A stretch of 64,000 nt of DNA from Lucifuga dentata. Its lineage: Eukaryota > Chordata > Actinopteri > Ophidiiformes > Bythitidae. A model generated the notes under the pieces. The model ran no database searches. It was not told the origin of the DNA and saw nothing but the letters and a program-made list of their open reading frames with translations. Where the stretch lies: assembly GCA_014773175.1 (NCBI GenBank), contig VXCM01000058.1:248001-312000 (forward strand). Direction: 5' to 3'. Both the position numbers and the translations under genes were made by a program. Shown here piece by piece: positions 1 through 38,128 of the stretch; the stretch's first letter is position 1; each line of letters starts with the position of its first letter.

Positions 1-492
1 TGAGTTAGAATCTTTTATGATCAATCATGTGTGTGTGTGTGTGTGTGTGTGTGCATATAGATATAATCGATATCTAGATAGATGTAGATATAGAGAGTCT
101 TTACAGTTCTTCATAAGGTTTAACTATTTCAAAAGATATTGGAGTTCTACAAAATATTTAAAAAACAATAAATTGGGTGAAGGGATTTAGTTTATATTTA
201 TGAATAAAAATGTTGCAATTAAAATTAAAAAGATTGGCATTGAAACAATTATTGTTGTGCTGCTGATGAAAAATAATTCTATATTTTAATATGCTGTTAA
301 TAATATTAGATTCTAATCAATTGTGACAATTACATTTTTTTTTTTTTTTTTTTTTTTTTTTGTAGATTGCAAAGATCTGCTATGTCCGTATATTTGGTGT
401 TGGACTGGCTGGATAATCAAGAATCGCAAGTTGAGGGGTGTTTTGGTCCTTTTGGCTCTCCGTCCTCACATGGTCATATGATCTAACAAAGT
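1..492. other. AT-rich upstream flank of GTF2B
   Basis: No gene is seen. The stretch holds a (TG)13 microsatellite at 28-53, an AT-rich middle and a poly-T run at 335-361. From about 430 it becomes less AT-rich and leads into the GTF2B promoter, with E-box-like CACATG and CATATG hexamers near 467-480. Confidence 0.6.
28..53. repeat. (TG)n microsatellite
   Basis: About 13 uninterrupted TG dinucleotides, followed by an AT-rich imperfect tract. Confidence 0.95.
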
Positions 493-500
493 TATAAATA
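493..500 (+). promoter_or_regulatory. GTF2B: TATA box of GTF2B
   Basis: TATAAATA lies 62 bp upstream of the GTF2B start codon. A start site about 25-30 bp downstream (about 523-530) would leave a 5' UTR of roughly 35 nt. The motif is seen directly; the start site is inferred. Confidence 0.55.
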
Positions 501-561
501 GAGGTGGCTCCCTCCATTTGTTTCGATTGACGCTGTTCGCTGGTTGGCAGTTAGTAGCGAC

Positions 562-3500
562 ATGGCGTCCACAAGCCGGTGCGTACAAAAATGTGATCAA
601 ATATAATAGCTCTGTCTGTTTCGCGAGTGGCCTTTAGAATATTATTTTCGAAAAATGATAGTGAATTAGACGCGATGTGAGATCCAGTTCTAGTCCTAAA
701 TATCCTTTCCTTATTTTTATCGTCGGCCATTAGGTGTGTGTTGTATTGTGTATGACTAAGCTAGCTTGATGGTATCAGTTCTCTAGAATAACGAGTGACC
801 ATGTCAAAAGGTGACTTTTCTGTTTACAGTAGTACTTATAAATATTTGTGTATGCTCTATTTTGTATTATGCTTGTATACTGTCTATTAGTTTTTTAATT
901 TGACATTTTTAAGTCCGTTTGATGTCATTTATACCCCGCGAATGTCTTATAATCTATTTTTCATTAAAATGACAAAATGCAGGTTTTTCATCGTCAGCGG
1001 GACAATGAAAAACCGCTTTTATAAAGTAATCTTCCTGTTTTTAGCATTCAGGCTAAAGTCACCAGTTGACATGGTCACTGCTTAATCCGTAACACCAGAA
1101 CTACGCTAGAATAACCTCTTTATTCACGAACATTAGCAGAGCCCGTTGAACGGCTTGAATGTCATAGTAATTTTGCCTATTCGTATACTTTTTCTATTAC
1201 TCTGTCGTATTTTTAAAGTGATGACATAAGTGGTCCAAGAAAACAGGTTTGAACGTAGCATCTATCTTAAATTTAAGCAAACATTAGTATCTACGCCAGG
1301 CGGGTACCGCTGGGTCAGCGTTCCCCTATTTCCCTCACAACAAGACAAAGTTAGGTTTTCTTTGTACTTCGTTTTCTGGATGAGAAACTTGTAATATTTC
1401 ATAACACTAGCTGGTCAGTTGAAGCTTCATATGTTGAGCGAATACACATCGAATGGTTGGACTTGGGTTTACGTTAGCATCTTTGCTTTTTTTTTGCTGA
1501 ATTGTTAGTGTTAACATTTAAAAGGTGACAGTGCAGTGTAACATAGGATGACCCTGAAATGACGGCCAGGAATTAGATAATCTGTTTTCTAACTTCATCA
1601 TGATGACGAGTGGGTTGTCACTGGCAGTTTGCTTAATATTTTAATACATGAAAAGGTTTCAACTATTGCTAATGTAACCGATTGTTTAATGTGCTCTTAG
1701 TCTGCTATACAGACAGTCAGTGATGGATAAGGATAATGCTGACCCGTTTTGACCTTTGATAATGCGCTCTTTTATGATTGCTTTCATGTTGATACCACCC
1801 AAACCATCTTTGGACTTACCCTCCTTATAACTTCAAACATTCAGTTTGTAACCCAGACATTTTAGTCTTTATTGCAGATAGGACAGTTAAGAGAGACAGG
1901 AAACTTGGGGTGTATGAGATATTTAGGCAGTGAAACATGGATGTTGTGATGATAAGCACTGACTCCTATGTGCCTCAACCAGCTGAGCCCTGCCACCCCA
2001 AATTAAACAAGGAAATCAAAACCTTACTTGGTCTTTCAGTTTCCTTTTCTTACTTAACACATCAACTGTTTCTGTGTGTGCCAGGTGGAAATGGGCCGCC
2101 AGCCAAATCTTACGTCATTTTGAGATTTGTTGTTTTTTGTTCACCTTCTCTGTCCAGATATGCTTTGTGGCAAAGACAAACTGTGAGCAGACATTGCAGC
2201 AGTGAGACAGACCAGTTTATGAATTAAATAATTTAAAAGCAGTTACAATATTATCATCTTTTTTTTTTGTTTTGCGCCAGTTATTTTCCCTAATGCTTTT
2301 TAAGCGCTCTTCCTCCCTGTCAGTGATCTCTCCTAAGACGAGCCTAAGGGGAAAACAGGTTGCACATTGGCTGTTTGTCAGTGGACAAAATGTCTGCCTC
2401 TCCCTCCTTCTGTCTGTTTGTTCTACTTTATTCTTACTGGTGAGGTTTTAGATCACTGAACTGTTTTCTCTCCACTTTAGCGGAGATAGTCTGACCCTTC
2501 CCAGAGTTCAATGTCCCAACCACCCTGATGCCTTGCTGGTGGAGGACTACAGAGCAGGGGACATGATTTGTCCCGAATGTGGCCTTGTAGTGGGTAAGTG
2601 TGTATATGCAGCACAAAGTGGGCCAAATGATTTGGGTAGAATATCTACATGTGATTGTGTTGCGTCACTCGGCGAGGTCCTAGACCTGCTTTAAACAGCT
2701 CACATGTTATCTGTAGAAAATGACAAATTTATAAACATTGTGTTGAATTTTTTTGGCTTGTTCAGTGTTTTGATGCAGCAAACAGGCATTGAATAGTCGG
2801 TAACACAGAACTGTAGCAGCACAGACTTCACTAATGAGCCTCGTGAGCTCAGATCAGGTCAGATGGGATACAAGAGGTGTCAGCCGTTCTCTGATGCAAG
2901 CTCAGGTGGCCTCGCTTCATGCTGCCATAGCCGTGGCCGGTCTCTCAGGAGATAAATGTCACATTGCCTCTATATATTAGCTAGACTGATGGATGATTTT
3001 AGAAAAGCCTAAAAGGATCAAAACATGAGAAATCTAATCTTCGATCCTGCAGCATGGTTCTAAGAATGGATGGTCAAGATAAGTGGAAGAAAATAATGAC
3101 CCTGTTGAAACAGTCTGCCCCTCTTTGTTACTCACATTTCCTTTGCACGTCGTCAGCGTGTGATTAATTGCACAGCTAAGTATTTTTTTAAAAAGCGGTC
3201 AATACACACACACAAACACAAACACTGAGGATACAGTGCTTGTGTGTTAGTTTGCCGATGCTGCAGGGCTCACAGAGAAGATGTTTTTGCTCGTCGGAGC
3301 TGAGGCTGAAGAAACAGGAAATGAAGACTGACACATTTTGCATGAAATGGATCTTGACTTCCTGGCAAACAAACTGTGATTGCATAACAGCATCGCGCTC
3401 AGTAAGGCAGTATGGTCTGGCTAATTATTCCAAACGGACGTAATACAGCTGAAGATTTGAAAGGAACTGGAACACGGCGAATGCAATTTTTTTCTACAGA

Positions 3501-6500
3501 TTGCATGTTATATTTGTGTTTGTATGATTCTTTAAGCATTTAACACAGAGGAATCAAAAAAAAAGCATAAAAATAAATTGTCAAGCCTTTACTCATAATT
3601 AGGTTTTATTGTTATATTTATATGGTAACATCATTTAAACTATGCTTATGAGTTTTGTTTGTAGCTTAAGCCTGATACTCTGGCAGCACGGTCAATGCCA
3701 CTTTGCTTTACCAACATATCCATTCAAGCTCACGACAGCGAAGCTTTGAGCGTTGGCATTGCTTTTTGCTTCCTCTAGATTTTGGCGAGCTTTCTTTGCA
3801 CCGCGCTGACAGAAGCCATGCTGTGAGGAAATATTCTAACTGTCAAACTTGTGTCCATCAGGTGACCGCGTGATTGACGTGGGCTCAGAGTGGAGGACGT
3901 TTTCTAACGAGAAAGCTCTCAAAGATCCATCCAGAGTGGGAGACGCCCAGAACCCGCTGCTCAATGGCGGCGACCTCACCACCATGATCAGCAAGGTGAG
4001 ATGCCACACCAAGAACAGAGGTTTGGATGCTTTTCAGGTTTGCAGTTGTTCCAGGCTGCTGCCATTTAGGGTTTTGCTTCTTAAAGGAACATACCGGTGA
4101 TTTTGCACGTTTGAGCCCAATAAATACAACTCATGAACACGTTACATTGCTGCCAACCAATGTATATTTTAGTTTAGTTTTTCCTACCTTCCAGGTAGCT
4201 GTTGGTTTCAATTCATTCCAGCATGCTATTAAAATCAACTTCCAGAGCCTTGAAACATACATAATCCATCACAGCAAACCAAATGTCGCTGTTATTTTTC
4301 TGCCGAAGTTACTTAATTTAACTGGCCCAACATGGAGCTGCATGGAAGAAAATATATGTCTCTGCCAAGGACGATAGCCCCTGGACAAAGACGGCTTTTA
4401 CTGAGAAATTAAATACGACCATGTAAAATTAAGATTAGGGTTAGGCCATTAACCCTAAACCTAACACTAGGCCATTTGTGTTCATGTAGAGAGACCTTCC
4501 CTCAACAGAAATGGAGGCCTCAGATACAATCTACGCACCACCTATAGTTACTGTCTTCCCTTCTAAAGAAATCTGGGGACAGGTCCTGCATCCAATCAAG
4601 GGACCATTAAAAATTAGAAGTTGAAATTTATTATTTGAAATTTACTCATTGTTTGATACAGTATTTGAATAATGCAGTTTACACCACGCATTACTCAAAA
4701 AATTTGAAGAATGTATATATTTATTTGGAATTGTGATTTGACATCATAGTTACTGCAGTTACTGGAGGTTTAACATCCTTCTTCTTTCATACAGTATTGA
4801 TTTGTGTGACGTGTCGCAGCACTTTTAAAGTAAGACTCCGCTAAACATCCTCCGCTTCACCACAGGGAACGGGTGCCGCCAGCTTTGACGAGTTTGGCAA
4901 CTCCAAGTACCAGAACCGCCGGACCATGAGCAGCTCTGACCGCGCCATGCTCAACGCCTTCAAAGAAATCAGCACCATGGCCGACCGCATCAACCTGCCC
5001 AGGAACATCGTAGTAAGTCACAATAGTACAAAGAAATGCTACATATTTGAATCTTCTGTCATTTGGAAATAATTTCCAATGCGATGAGGATTTAATACTT
5101 TAACTAGGAGGATACAACTCAGTTTGTTTTTTTTTGTTTTGTTTTTGCTGCAAATAATGCTTTTGCCTTTAGGACAGAACAAACAACTTGTTCAAGCAGG
5201 TGTATGAGCAGAAGAGCCTGAAAGGGCGAGCCAATGACGCCATTGCTTCAGCGTGTCTCTACATCGCCTGCAGACAGGAAGGCGTACCCAGAACATTTAA
5301 AGGTTAGAGCTGACCAGCTGCTTTACCTGGTAGACTCTGAGGTTTTGGCTGTAATATGAAAGGAGGAGTTGCTGTTGTGAAATGACCGATGGCACAAAGT
5401 CACAATAAAGTGTTGTAATTTCTAATGTACGTATAGATTAATTTAGAAAAATTTTAATGGACTAAATCATGTTTGTTAAAATTTATATACAGTAGCTATG
5501 AAACTACTCACCTCCTTGGCTATTTTAAATAGTCCTTATGTGGTGGAACTTGTATTTCCTTTGGATATTAACACTGCGTGGAATTAGAAATATCAGTGTA
5601 CATAAGTATCCCAGTAACGAATATTCATCCTCTGCGCTGACTTTGGCTGTAACTGGAAAAAACATTTGAAAACGTCTGAAACGTCCATCTAAACGCAGCC
5701 TCTCTCTCCGCTGTCTTTTCCTCCTCAGAGATCTGCGCCGTCTCCAGGATCTCTAAGAAGGAGATCGGCAGGTGCTTCAAACTGATCCTCAAAGCGCTGG
5801 AGACCAGCGTGGACCTCATCACCACGGGAGACTTCATGTCCCGCTTCTGCTCCAACCTGGGTTTGCCCAAGCAGGTCCAGATGGCCGCCACCTTCATCGC
5901 CAGGAAGGCCGTGGAGCTGGACCTGGTGCCTGGCAGGAGCCCCATCTCTGTGGCTGCAGCAGCCATCTACATGGCCTCGCAGGCCTCTGCTGAGAAGAAG
6001 ACCCAGAAAGGTGAGGAGGCCGTGTTATGGTAATAAATGACGGCTGACATTCAAATGCTGCACACACTTCAGATCTGCGGTGGGAACCTTTAATTAAAGG
6101 TCCAATCAGTATTTTTTTAACCGCATCATTTCTGGATATATATGAAGGTACCCTGTGGGCTTTATGAGCACGAGTGGTATAATGTTTTTATGAAACTGTC
6201 CTGTATGTCTTTGTGTTTTATCACAAGAATACATATGAACACCACAAACACGGGTCTAATAGCGTTTCTGCTGACTGCAATAACATTTATGGACAGTTGG
6301 TGGCAGGAATGTGCTGGAATGAGATTGTAAAGAATACAGTTTTTAAAACGTTCAGGAAAAAAGGGCTTCGAAAATGTTTGATAAGGAAGGAAATGCATTC
6401 ATCAAGTTTGTTAGATGTCATACACAATTCATTTTGGTTAAAAAAAAAAAAGCCATATTTGTGAAAACTTAATATCTTTGTATATTACATTGCAGTTACT

Positions 6501-7380
6501 GCAGTAACATTTTCAAAAACAAACTGTATTTTAGTTTTCATGTTATTTTTCCAAATCCTCTGTTTCAAAATAAAATGTTCAGGTGAGAAACCTACTTTAA
6601 AATGTAAGGTTTTACCAGATCTTTTTCCACTTTAAAGGACCATACCACTCATTTTACATGTTTGAGCCTAATATATTAAATTTTCATACATTACGTTACT
6701 GACAGTCATTTCCTAAAGGATAAAACCGTATTTCAAGCTTTCCTGATATTTTGCAGAACCTCTTTAATCTTTGAAAATCAAATACATCCACCTTAAAAAT
6801 CAATGTTTTGCCTGCTAATAGTTATGTAGTCTTTATGAAGACATGGTCATTTAAACTTTTCAATAAATGCAGGTCTCCTTTATATTCCCCGGTGGAGACA
6901 TACATTCATTCCACGCTTTTTATTGCGCTTAAACGCTAAAATGACGTAACTTCTAAAAAAATCCTGAATATACGTGTTGTTCATGATGATGGATTACCTA
7001 TCCCCAGAATGTTTCAAGTATTAAGTTGATTTTAACAGTGTACCAGAATAAACTGAAACCAATGGTGGTCTGGAAGGTAGGAAAAATTTTTTTTTAATTT
7101 ACCATTCCAGTAGTATGCTTTGGGAAATGATTGTCTGTAACACTGCGTATATGAAAATTGAATATATTAGGCTCAAACATGCAAAATGGGTGGTATAGTC
7201 CTTTAAGCTGAAGCAGCTGAACTAATATTGTCTTTTTTTTCCACAGAGATTGGAGATATTGCTGGCGTGGCAGACGTTACTATCAGACAGTCATACCGGC
7301 TTATCTACCCACGCGCCGCCGAACTTTTCCCTCCAGATTTCAACTTTGACACACCCGTCGACAAACTGCCCCAACTGTGA
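562..7380 (+). CDS. GTF2B: General transcription factor IIB (TFIIB), complete, 7 exons
   Basis: TFIIB bridges TBP-bound promoter DNA and RNA polymerase II in the preinitiation complex. Coding exons: 562-578, 2481-2593, 3862-3995, 4866-5012, 5173-5302, 5729-6010, 7247-7380; together 957 nt, 318 aa (human 316). All introns are GT-AG. The start MASTSR matches the vertebrate N-terminus. The zinc ribbon has C17, H20, C36 and C39. It is followed by the B-reader/linker ([25 protein letters not shown]) and two cyclin folds ([17 protein letters not shown] onward; [17 protein letters not shown] in exon 6). The protein ends [14 protein letters not shown]. It is near-identical to the human protein from memory; the two extra residues lie just before the zinc ribbon (GDSLTLPRV against LDALPRV). 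MITE copies sit in introns 3 and 6. The gene is intact and converges on PKN2. Confidence 0.97.
4081..4425 (-). mobile_element. TTAA MITE copy A (subfamily 2, truncated), GTF2B intron 3
   Basis: It begins TTAAAGGAACATACC and continues with the AGTGATTTTGC-type end and CCCAATAAATAC that mark subfamily 2. The internal CCTACCTTCCAG and ATTAAAATCAACTT blocks follow in reverse orientation. No second terminus is recognisable; the right limit is approximate. Confidence 0.7.
6092..6160. mobile_element. Possible MITE end in GTF2B intron 6
   Basis: TTAAAGGTCCAATCAGTATT resembles the terminus of another TTAA MITE family common in fish genomes. No matching inverted end was found, so this is weak. The sequence from here to 6630 is AT-rich and unassigned. 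Confidence 0.3.
6632..7206 (+). mobile_element. TTAA MITE copy B (subfamily 1, full length), GTF2B intron 6
   Basis: The left end TTAAAGGACCATACC and right end GGTATAGTCCTTTAA form long inverted repeats, and TTAA at both ends fits a TTAA target duplication. Internal landmarks are GATGGATTACCTATCC and GTCTGGAAGGTAGG. The right end stops 40 nt before the acceptor of GTF2B exon 7. Confidence 0.88.
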
Positions 7381-7719
7381 AGTTTCTACCAAAACAAAGA
7401 CTTTTTCTGTGTAATTAACAGGCTTATATTCTTTTTTTTTTTTGTTTGTTTTGTATTTGGATTTTTTCCTGTAATTTAAGACTTCAAAGCGCTCTTACAA
7501 AAATAATCCGGACACATTCCAATGAATACATATACCGATTGCAAACTGTAGTTGCAATATTTCATTTGAGTGTATAATATGTATATATGTCCAAGTGAGA
7601 AAAAGTAATGCTTGCAATTTTAGGCTGGTTTCTTACTGTAAACATAAACTTTCTTTTTGTAGAAAAACGAACAGGTTCTATTTTGTTAGTTTGTTTGAAT
7701 TGTTCTGAGTAATTTAAAA

Positions 7720-7725
7720 AATAAA
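7720..7725 (+). terminator. GTF2B: GTF2B polyadenylation signal
   Basis: AATAAA lies 340 nt after the TGA stop, giving a short 3' UTR. A second AATAAA at 7874-7879 is an alternative. Confidence 0.6.
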
Positions 7726-7745
7726 CGATTTTCAGCAAAAAATGG

Positions 7746-10621
7746 TTATCACCTCATGGATTGAAAAACATTAAACATTTTCATACTTAAGATTTGTCTT
7801 AATAATTGAGTCTTTTGTCTGTCATCTCTTGAAATGTAAGACCTGATTAAAGGAATAGCTGTTACAAAATCAGAATAAAGGTGTTAAACCTAATTGGCAT
7901 TTGAGATTTAATCAAAAAACTGTAATCTCAAAGGAAGATCACTCGATGAACCCACAACTCTCACTCCAGAACCTTCCAGTCATTTAAATTTTATGGAAAT
8001 TTCCTTTTTCCATAAGTTTTGCAATTTTCATTTACAACATAGCTGGTCTCTAAGTAGATACTGTGACCTTAAAAAAAACAAAATATACTTTCACTCATTT
8101 CTTCATTTAGTCTCTATTTCCCAGTAGAAAGTCATCCAAATGACCAGAATCCTCCAAACTTCATGTTAACCTTCATTAACTGCAAAGTCAAATAGCTGTG
8201 TAACTGCAGCATATTGTCACACAAATTCAGAAAAACACATCAGAATTTAAACAGCTCGATAAATAATCATTTCAAGTGGGCAGAAAGTGAACTGAATAAA
8301 GCAGTCTGAACACTCAGTCTGTGTTAGAAGAGCTGATTCAGACCAATTTTTCAGTTTTAAAGGACCATACCGACCATTTTGCATGTTTGAACCTAATCAA
8401 TTTTCAGACGCGCAATAATACTGACAATCATTTCCCAAAGCATACTACTGGAACAGTGGATTTAAAAAAATTTCTACCTTCCAGACCGACACTGGTTTGG
8501 GTTCATTCTGGTACGCTATTAAAATCAACTTGATACTTTAAACGTTCTTGGGATAGGTACTCAATAATTATCAATACATTCGTTATTGTAATCCGTTCTC
8601 ACTGTATGATCATGATTGTAGGAGTTGAAAGCGATGCAAAGCACAAACTAAAGAACCACCACTATTACAAAAGTTTAATTGTGCATTCATGATAGACAAC
8701 AATGACTGCAAAAATGCCTCTTTTGTTTTTACACCGGGATGAACAGCAACAGTTTTCTTTGCCTTGAATAATTGATGTACCATCCATAAGTTTTTCATCT
8801 GTTCTCAAGACAACATGCACAAGCAGCCATTTAAGTAATCAGGAGAAATAAAAAAAAACTGTACAGTCTGTTTTCATCATCAAGCTAAACGCAGATAATT
8901 AAAAACTATTGATAAAATTAGTGCTTTCAGCTTGTGTACATATATATACCCCACCCTCCGCTGTAGTGATTCATATCAACAGATCTGCAACATTTCTGAC
9001 ACAATTTATAGTAACATACATGTAATTACTGGGAGTACTGTGTACTTAAGTAAACATTCAGCCAATCACATAACAGTATGGGATGTACTTAACTTCACAT
9101 TTTGACTCCAATCTAGTTAACCAAGTTGGACCTGGTTTCCAAAAACATCTCAGGACCTAATTCATTATATTCAAGATATCTTAGTATTCAAAGCTTTTCT
9201 AAATTTGGCATTGATTCACTGTCATTCCATCTATGTGATTTTTTTTTTCCTGAATGCAGTTTCTTTGCTGCTTCACGACGGACACGTACTGGTTTTGGCA
9301 GAGAGTCGGTTTTGATTTGCGTTTCAATTCCACTGAGGTAACGAGAAATTCTCATTCAGAAAAACCAAACAGAACTGAACTCAGTCCTGACAGAGAAATT
9401 AATTCATGCCAGAAGAAGAAAGACTAACTTTGTGAGACATGGACCGTGCACCTGTTAAATCTGCCATGGTTTGATGTAAAAAGACCTGAATCCTGTTTAC
9501 CAAAAGCATCCTAGTCCCACTGCAACAAGATGGGCAAAGGTCAGATTTGGGAAACGGGGCCTGTTCTGGGTTTGCTCAGCAAAGTGACTCAGAAACCCGT
9601 TAGAAGCACCCACTTTGACTTTAGCTCAAGGACCCGAGGATTATGCTGAGTATCACCATCAAATACTAAAGGGCGTGGAAAAGGAAAAAAAAAAAAAAGT
9701 TTCAAGTTTGACTGTTTCTGCTCCCCTAAAATGCATTTCTCAACAATTCCATATCATCTTCTCTCCAATGTAAAAAGAAATCAAAACATGGAGTGAAGCT
9801 TACTAAAGTGACCATTCATGAAAACCAGGGGTATTTTTTAATAACACCATAAGTAGAATGTAACACTGGATGGGCTGCTGCGTTTTACCAGAAAGTGATA
9901 TTATTGTTGCATGGATCCACACGTGCAGATCTGCGAGGCGAGGAAAGAACGCAAAAGGGGGAAAAAAAAAAAAGCTAAACTGGGATGTGGATAAAGACAA
10001 AATGAAAAGTAGTGTGAAGACTCTTACTTGGTTTTCAAGTAAAGTAGTAGTAACTGTAGTGCCAGTTCAGTGAAAACGCTTCAAGAACTTCAAAATCATT
10101 GAATAACAGTTTAGAATATGAGAAATATCAATCATTACAGTGAGATAACAGTCTTTTAGGTATGGCGAGGGCTTTGCAAAACAAAACAAAAAAAACAATA
10201 AAATATAAGCATGAATATATTCTGTACAGATCACAAAATGAAGACAGTGACAGAATAGCATGATTGTGATGTTGCCGTCTCCTCAGAGTTCATATGAAAA
10301 ACATTCTCAGTGGTCAGACAACAACAAACGTGTTCAGGAGAGCAAAGCGTCTCTCCTCCTTCACTCAGCTTGTCCAATAAGTTTCATTTGTTTACTTAAA
10401 AAAAAAAAAAAAATTCTTCATGTTGATGAAAAGATAAAGCTNTCTTCTCAATGGCACAGAGCAGCCCCAAGGCTTGAGGGCTGATGTTTGCTGCTCCCTG
10501 TCAGAACGTACAGGGAAGAGGAAAGTTAAAAAAAAAAACAAAAAACACGAGCTACAGTCATCGATGTTGTGATTGGTTCACAGTGTGTGTGTGTGTGTGT
10601 GTATAAGGCAGGTTGGGTGAG
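7746..10621. other. Convergent interval between GTF2B and PKN2, including the PKN2 3' UTR
   Basis: No coding gene is seen. Transcripts from GTF2B (+) and PKN2 (-) end here. The PKN2 3' UTR should occupy the right part; ATTAAA on the - strand at 8674-8679 could be its poly(A) signal, but this is uncertain. A truncated MITE lies at 8357-8566, a (GT)n run near 10582-10602 and a single-N gap at 10442. Confidence 0.6.
8357..8566 (-). mobile_element. TTAA MITE copy C (subfamily 1, one half only)
   Basis: It starts TTAAAGGACCATACC and carries the right-half landmarks in reverse: CAAAGCATACTACTGGAAC, CTACCTTCCAGACC and CTATTAAAATCAACTTG. It then breaks off after the TTCTTGGGATAGGTA block. Confidence 0.8.
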
Positions 10622-36925
<26,304 letters not shown>

Positions 36926-37174
36926 CTTGGTTTTCGCCTTTGAATCAGCTCGTAGGGAGAGCGAGGAGCGGAGCTGAAAGCCCAAAAACAAGCCCGATTT
37001 TAACTTTCCCTCTCTGACGACGAAAAGAGGCGATTATTCTGACCAAACAATCGGTCATCTCGGGTACACGGGGCATCCCATGACTTCTTTTTCGCGGTCG
37101 CACCGTCCTACAGGGGTCCGTGGAGTGGAGTGGAGCTCGTAAATAAACACTGAGGTATAAATCTGTCCCGGTGC

Positions 37175-37301
37175 AGAGAGGGGGGAGAGGCGGCGGTTAG
37201 AGTGGAAGTGTCCGCCCAGAGGAGCTCCCTGCCCGGANAGAGAGGGGGGAGAGGCGGCGGTTAGAGTGGAAGTGTCCGCCCAGAGGAGCTCCCTGCCCGG
37301 A
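37175..37301. other. Single-N gap at 37238 with duplicated flanks, PKN2 5' region
   Basis: Positions 37175-37237 and 37239-37301 (63 bp) are identical around one N. The duplicated GC-rich segment lies in the likely PKN2 promoter/5' UTR and should count once. Confidence 0.9.
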
Positions 37302-37531
37302 CACACTCTGCTCACACACACGTGATCCACAGCTTCATGTGCATATAACCTGGAAATACAACCAGCGGGGTAAACACAGGGAAAACTCAGGGTCCAGCCT
37401 GAAGTGAAACAAATCAGCAGAAAGTTATCCTGCTGCGTCATAACTTATTAACACGTAATCAGTGTGCCATATTCATCTATGGAGGATCTCAAAGCTCAGA
37501 AAGTTGAAGGGCCAGAATAAAATACACACTT

Positions 37532-37558
37532 TGGGTGCTAAGAGATTGGAAAAAGTTT

Positions 37559-37598
<40 letters not shown>

Positions 37599-37626
37599 NT
37601 GGGTGCTAAGAGATTGGAAAAAGTTT

Positions 37627-37666
<40 letters not shown>
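37532..37666. other. Single-N gap at 37599 with duplicated flanks
   Basis: Positions 37532-37598 and 37600-37666 (67 bp) are identical around one N, at the start of the CTTT array. Confidence 0.88.
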
Positions 37667-37678
<12 letters not shown>

Positions 37679-37750
37679 GTGTCCTTTTATCCCGTCTTTC
37701 TTGTATCCTTCATTCTCCCATGGCTACTTTTTTAAATTTCATTGCACACT

Positions 37751-37790
<40 letters not shown>

Positions 37791-37862
37791 GTGTCCTTTT
37801 ATCCCGTCTTTCTTGTATCCTTCATTCTCCCATGGCTACTTTTTTAAATTTCATTGCACACT

Positions 37863-37906
<44 letters not shown>

Positions 37907-38128
37907 GTGTCCTTTTTCCTTTCTTCTATCTTTCCTTGCATCCTTCATTCTCCCTTGGCTACTTACTTAATTTCATTACACTCTTTCTTTCTTTCTTTCT
38001 TTCTTGCTTGCTTGCTTGTGTCCTTTTACCCTTTCTTCCAACTTTCCTTGTATCCTTCATTCTTCCTTGGCTACATTCTTAATTTCATTACACTCTTAAC
38101 ATTACACTCTTTCTTTCTTTCTTTCTTG
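37556..38128. repeat. (CTTT)n array with a ~113-bp higher-order unit
   Basis: CTTT runs alternate with a unique-looking segment that begins GTGTCCTTTT at 37679, 37791, 37907 and 38018, so the period is 111-116 bp. Later units diverge. The array is homopyrimidine on the + strand. Long reading frames of F/L/S codons here are products of the repeat. Confidence 0.9.

Noticed and set aside
4430..4475. TTAGGG-like words suggesting an interstitial telomere
   Set aside because: Only one or two TTAGGGTTAGG / CCCTAA words occur, too few for a telomeric array.
5625..5966. 113-aa frame on the - strand
   Set aside because: It is the antisense shadow of GTF2B exon 6.
37462..38082. 206-aa open frame of repeated FLSFF residues
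   Set aside because: It is the translation of the CTTT microsatellite array and spans an N with duplicated flanks; there is no homology or codon structure.
37679..38128. CRISPR-like regular spacing (111-116 bp)
   Set aside because: It is a vertebrate tandem array with microsatellite units; repeats are not 20-50 bp, spacers are not unique and no cas genes exist.
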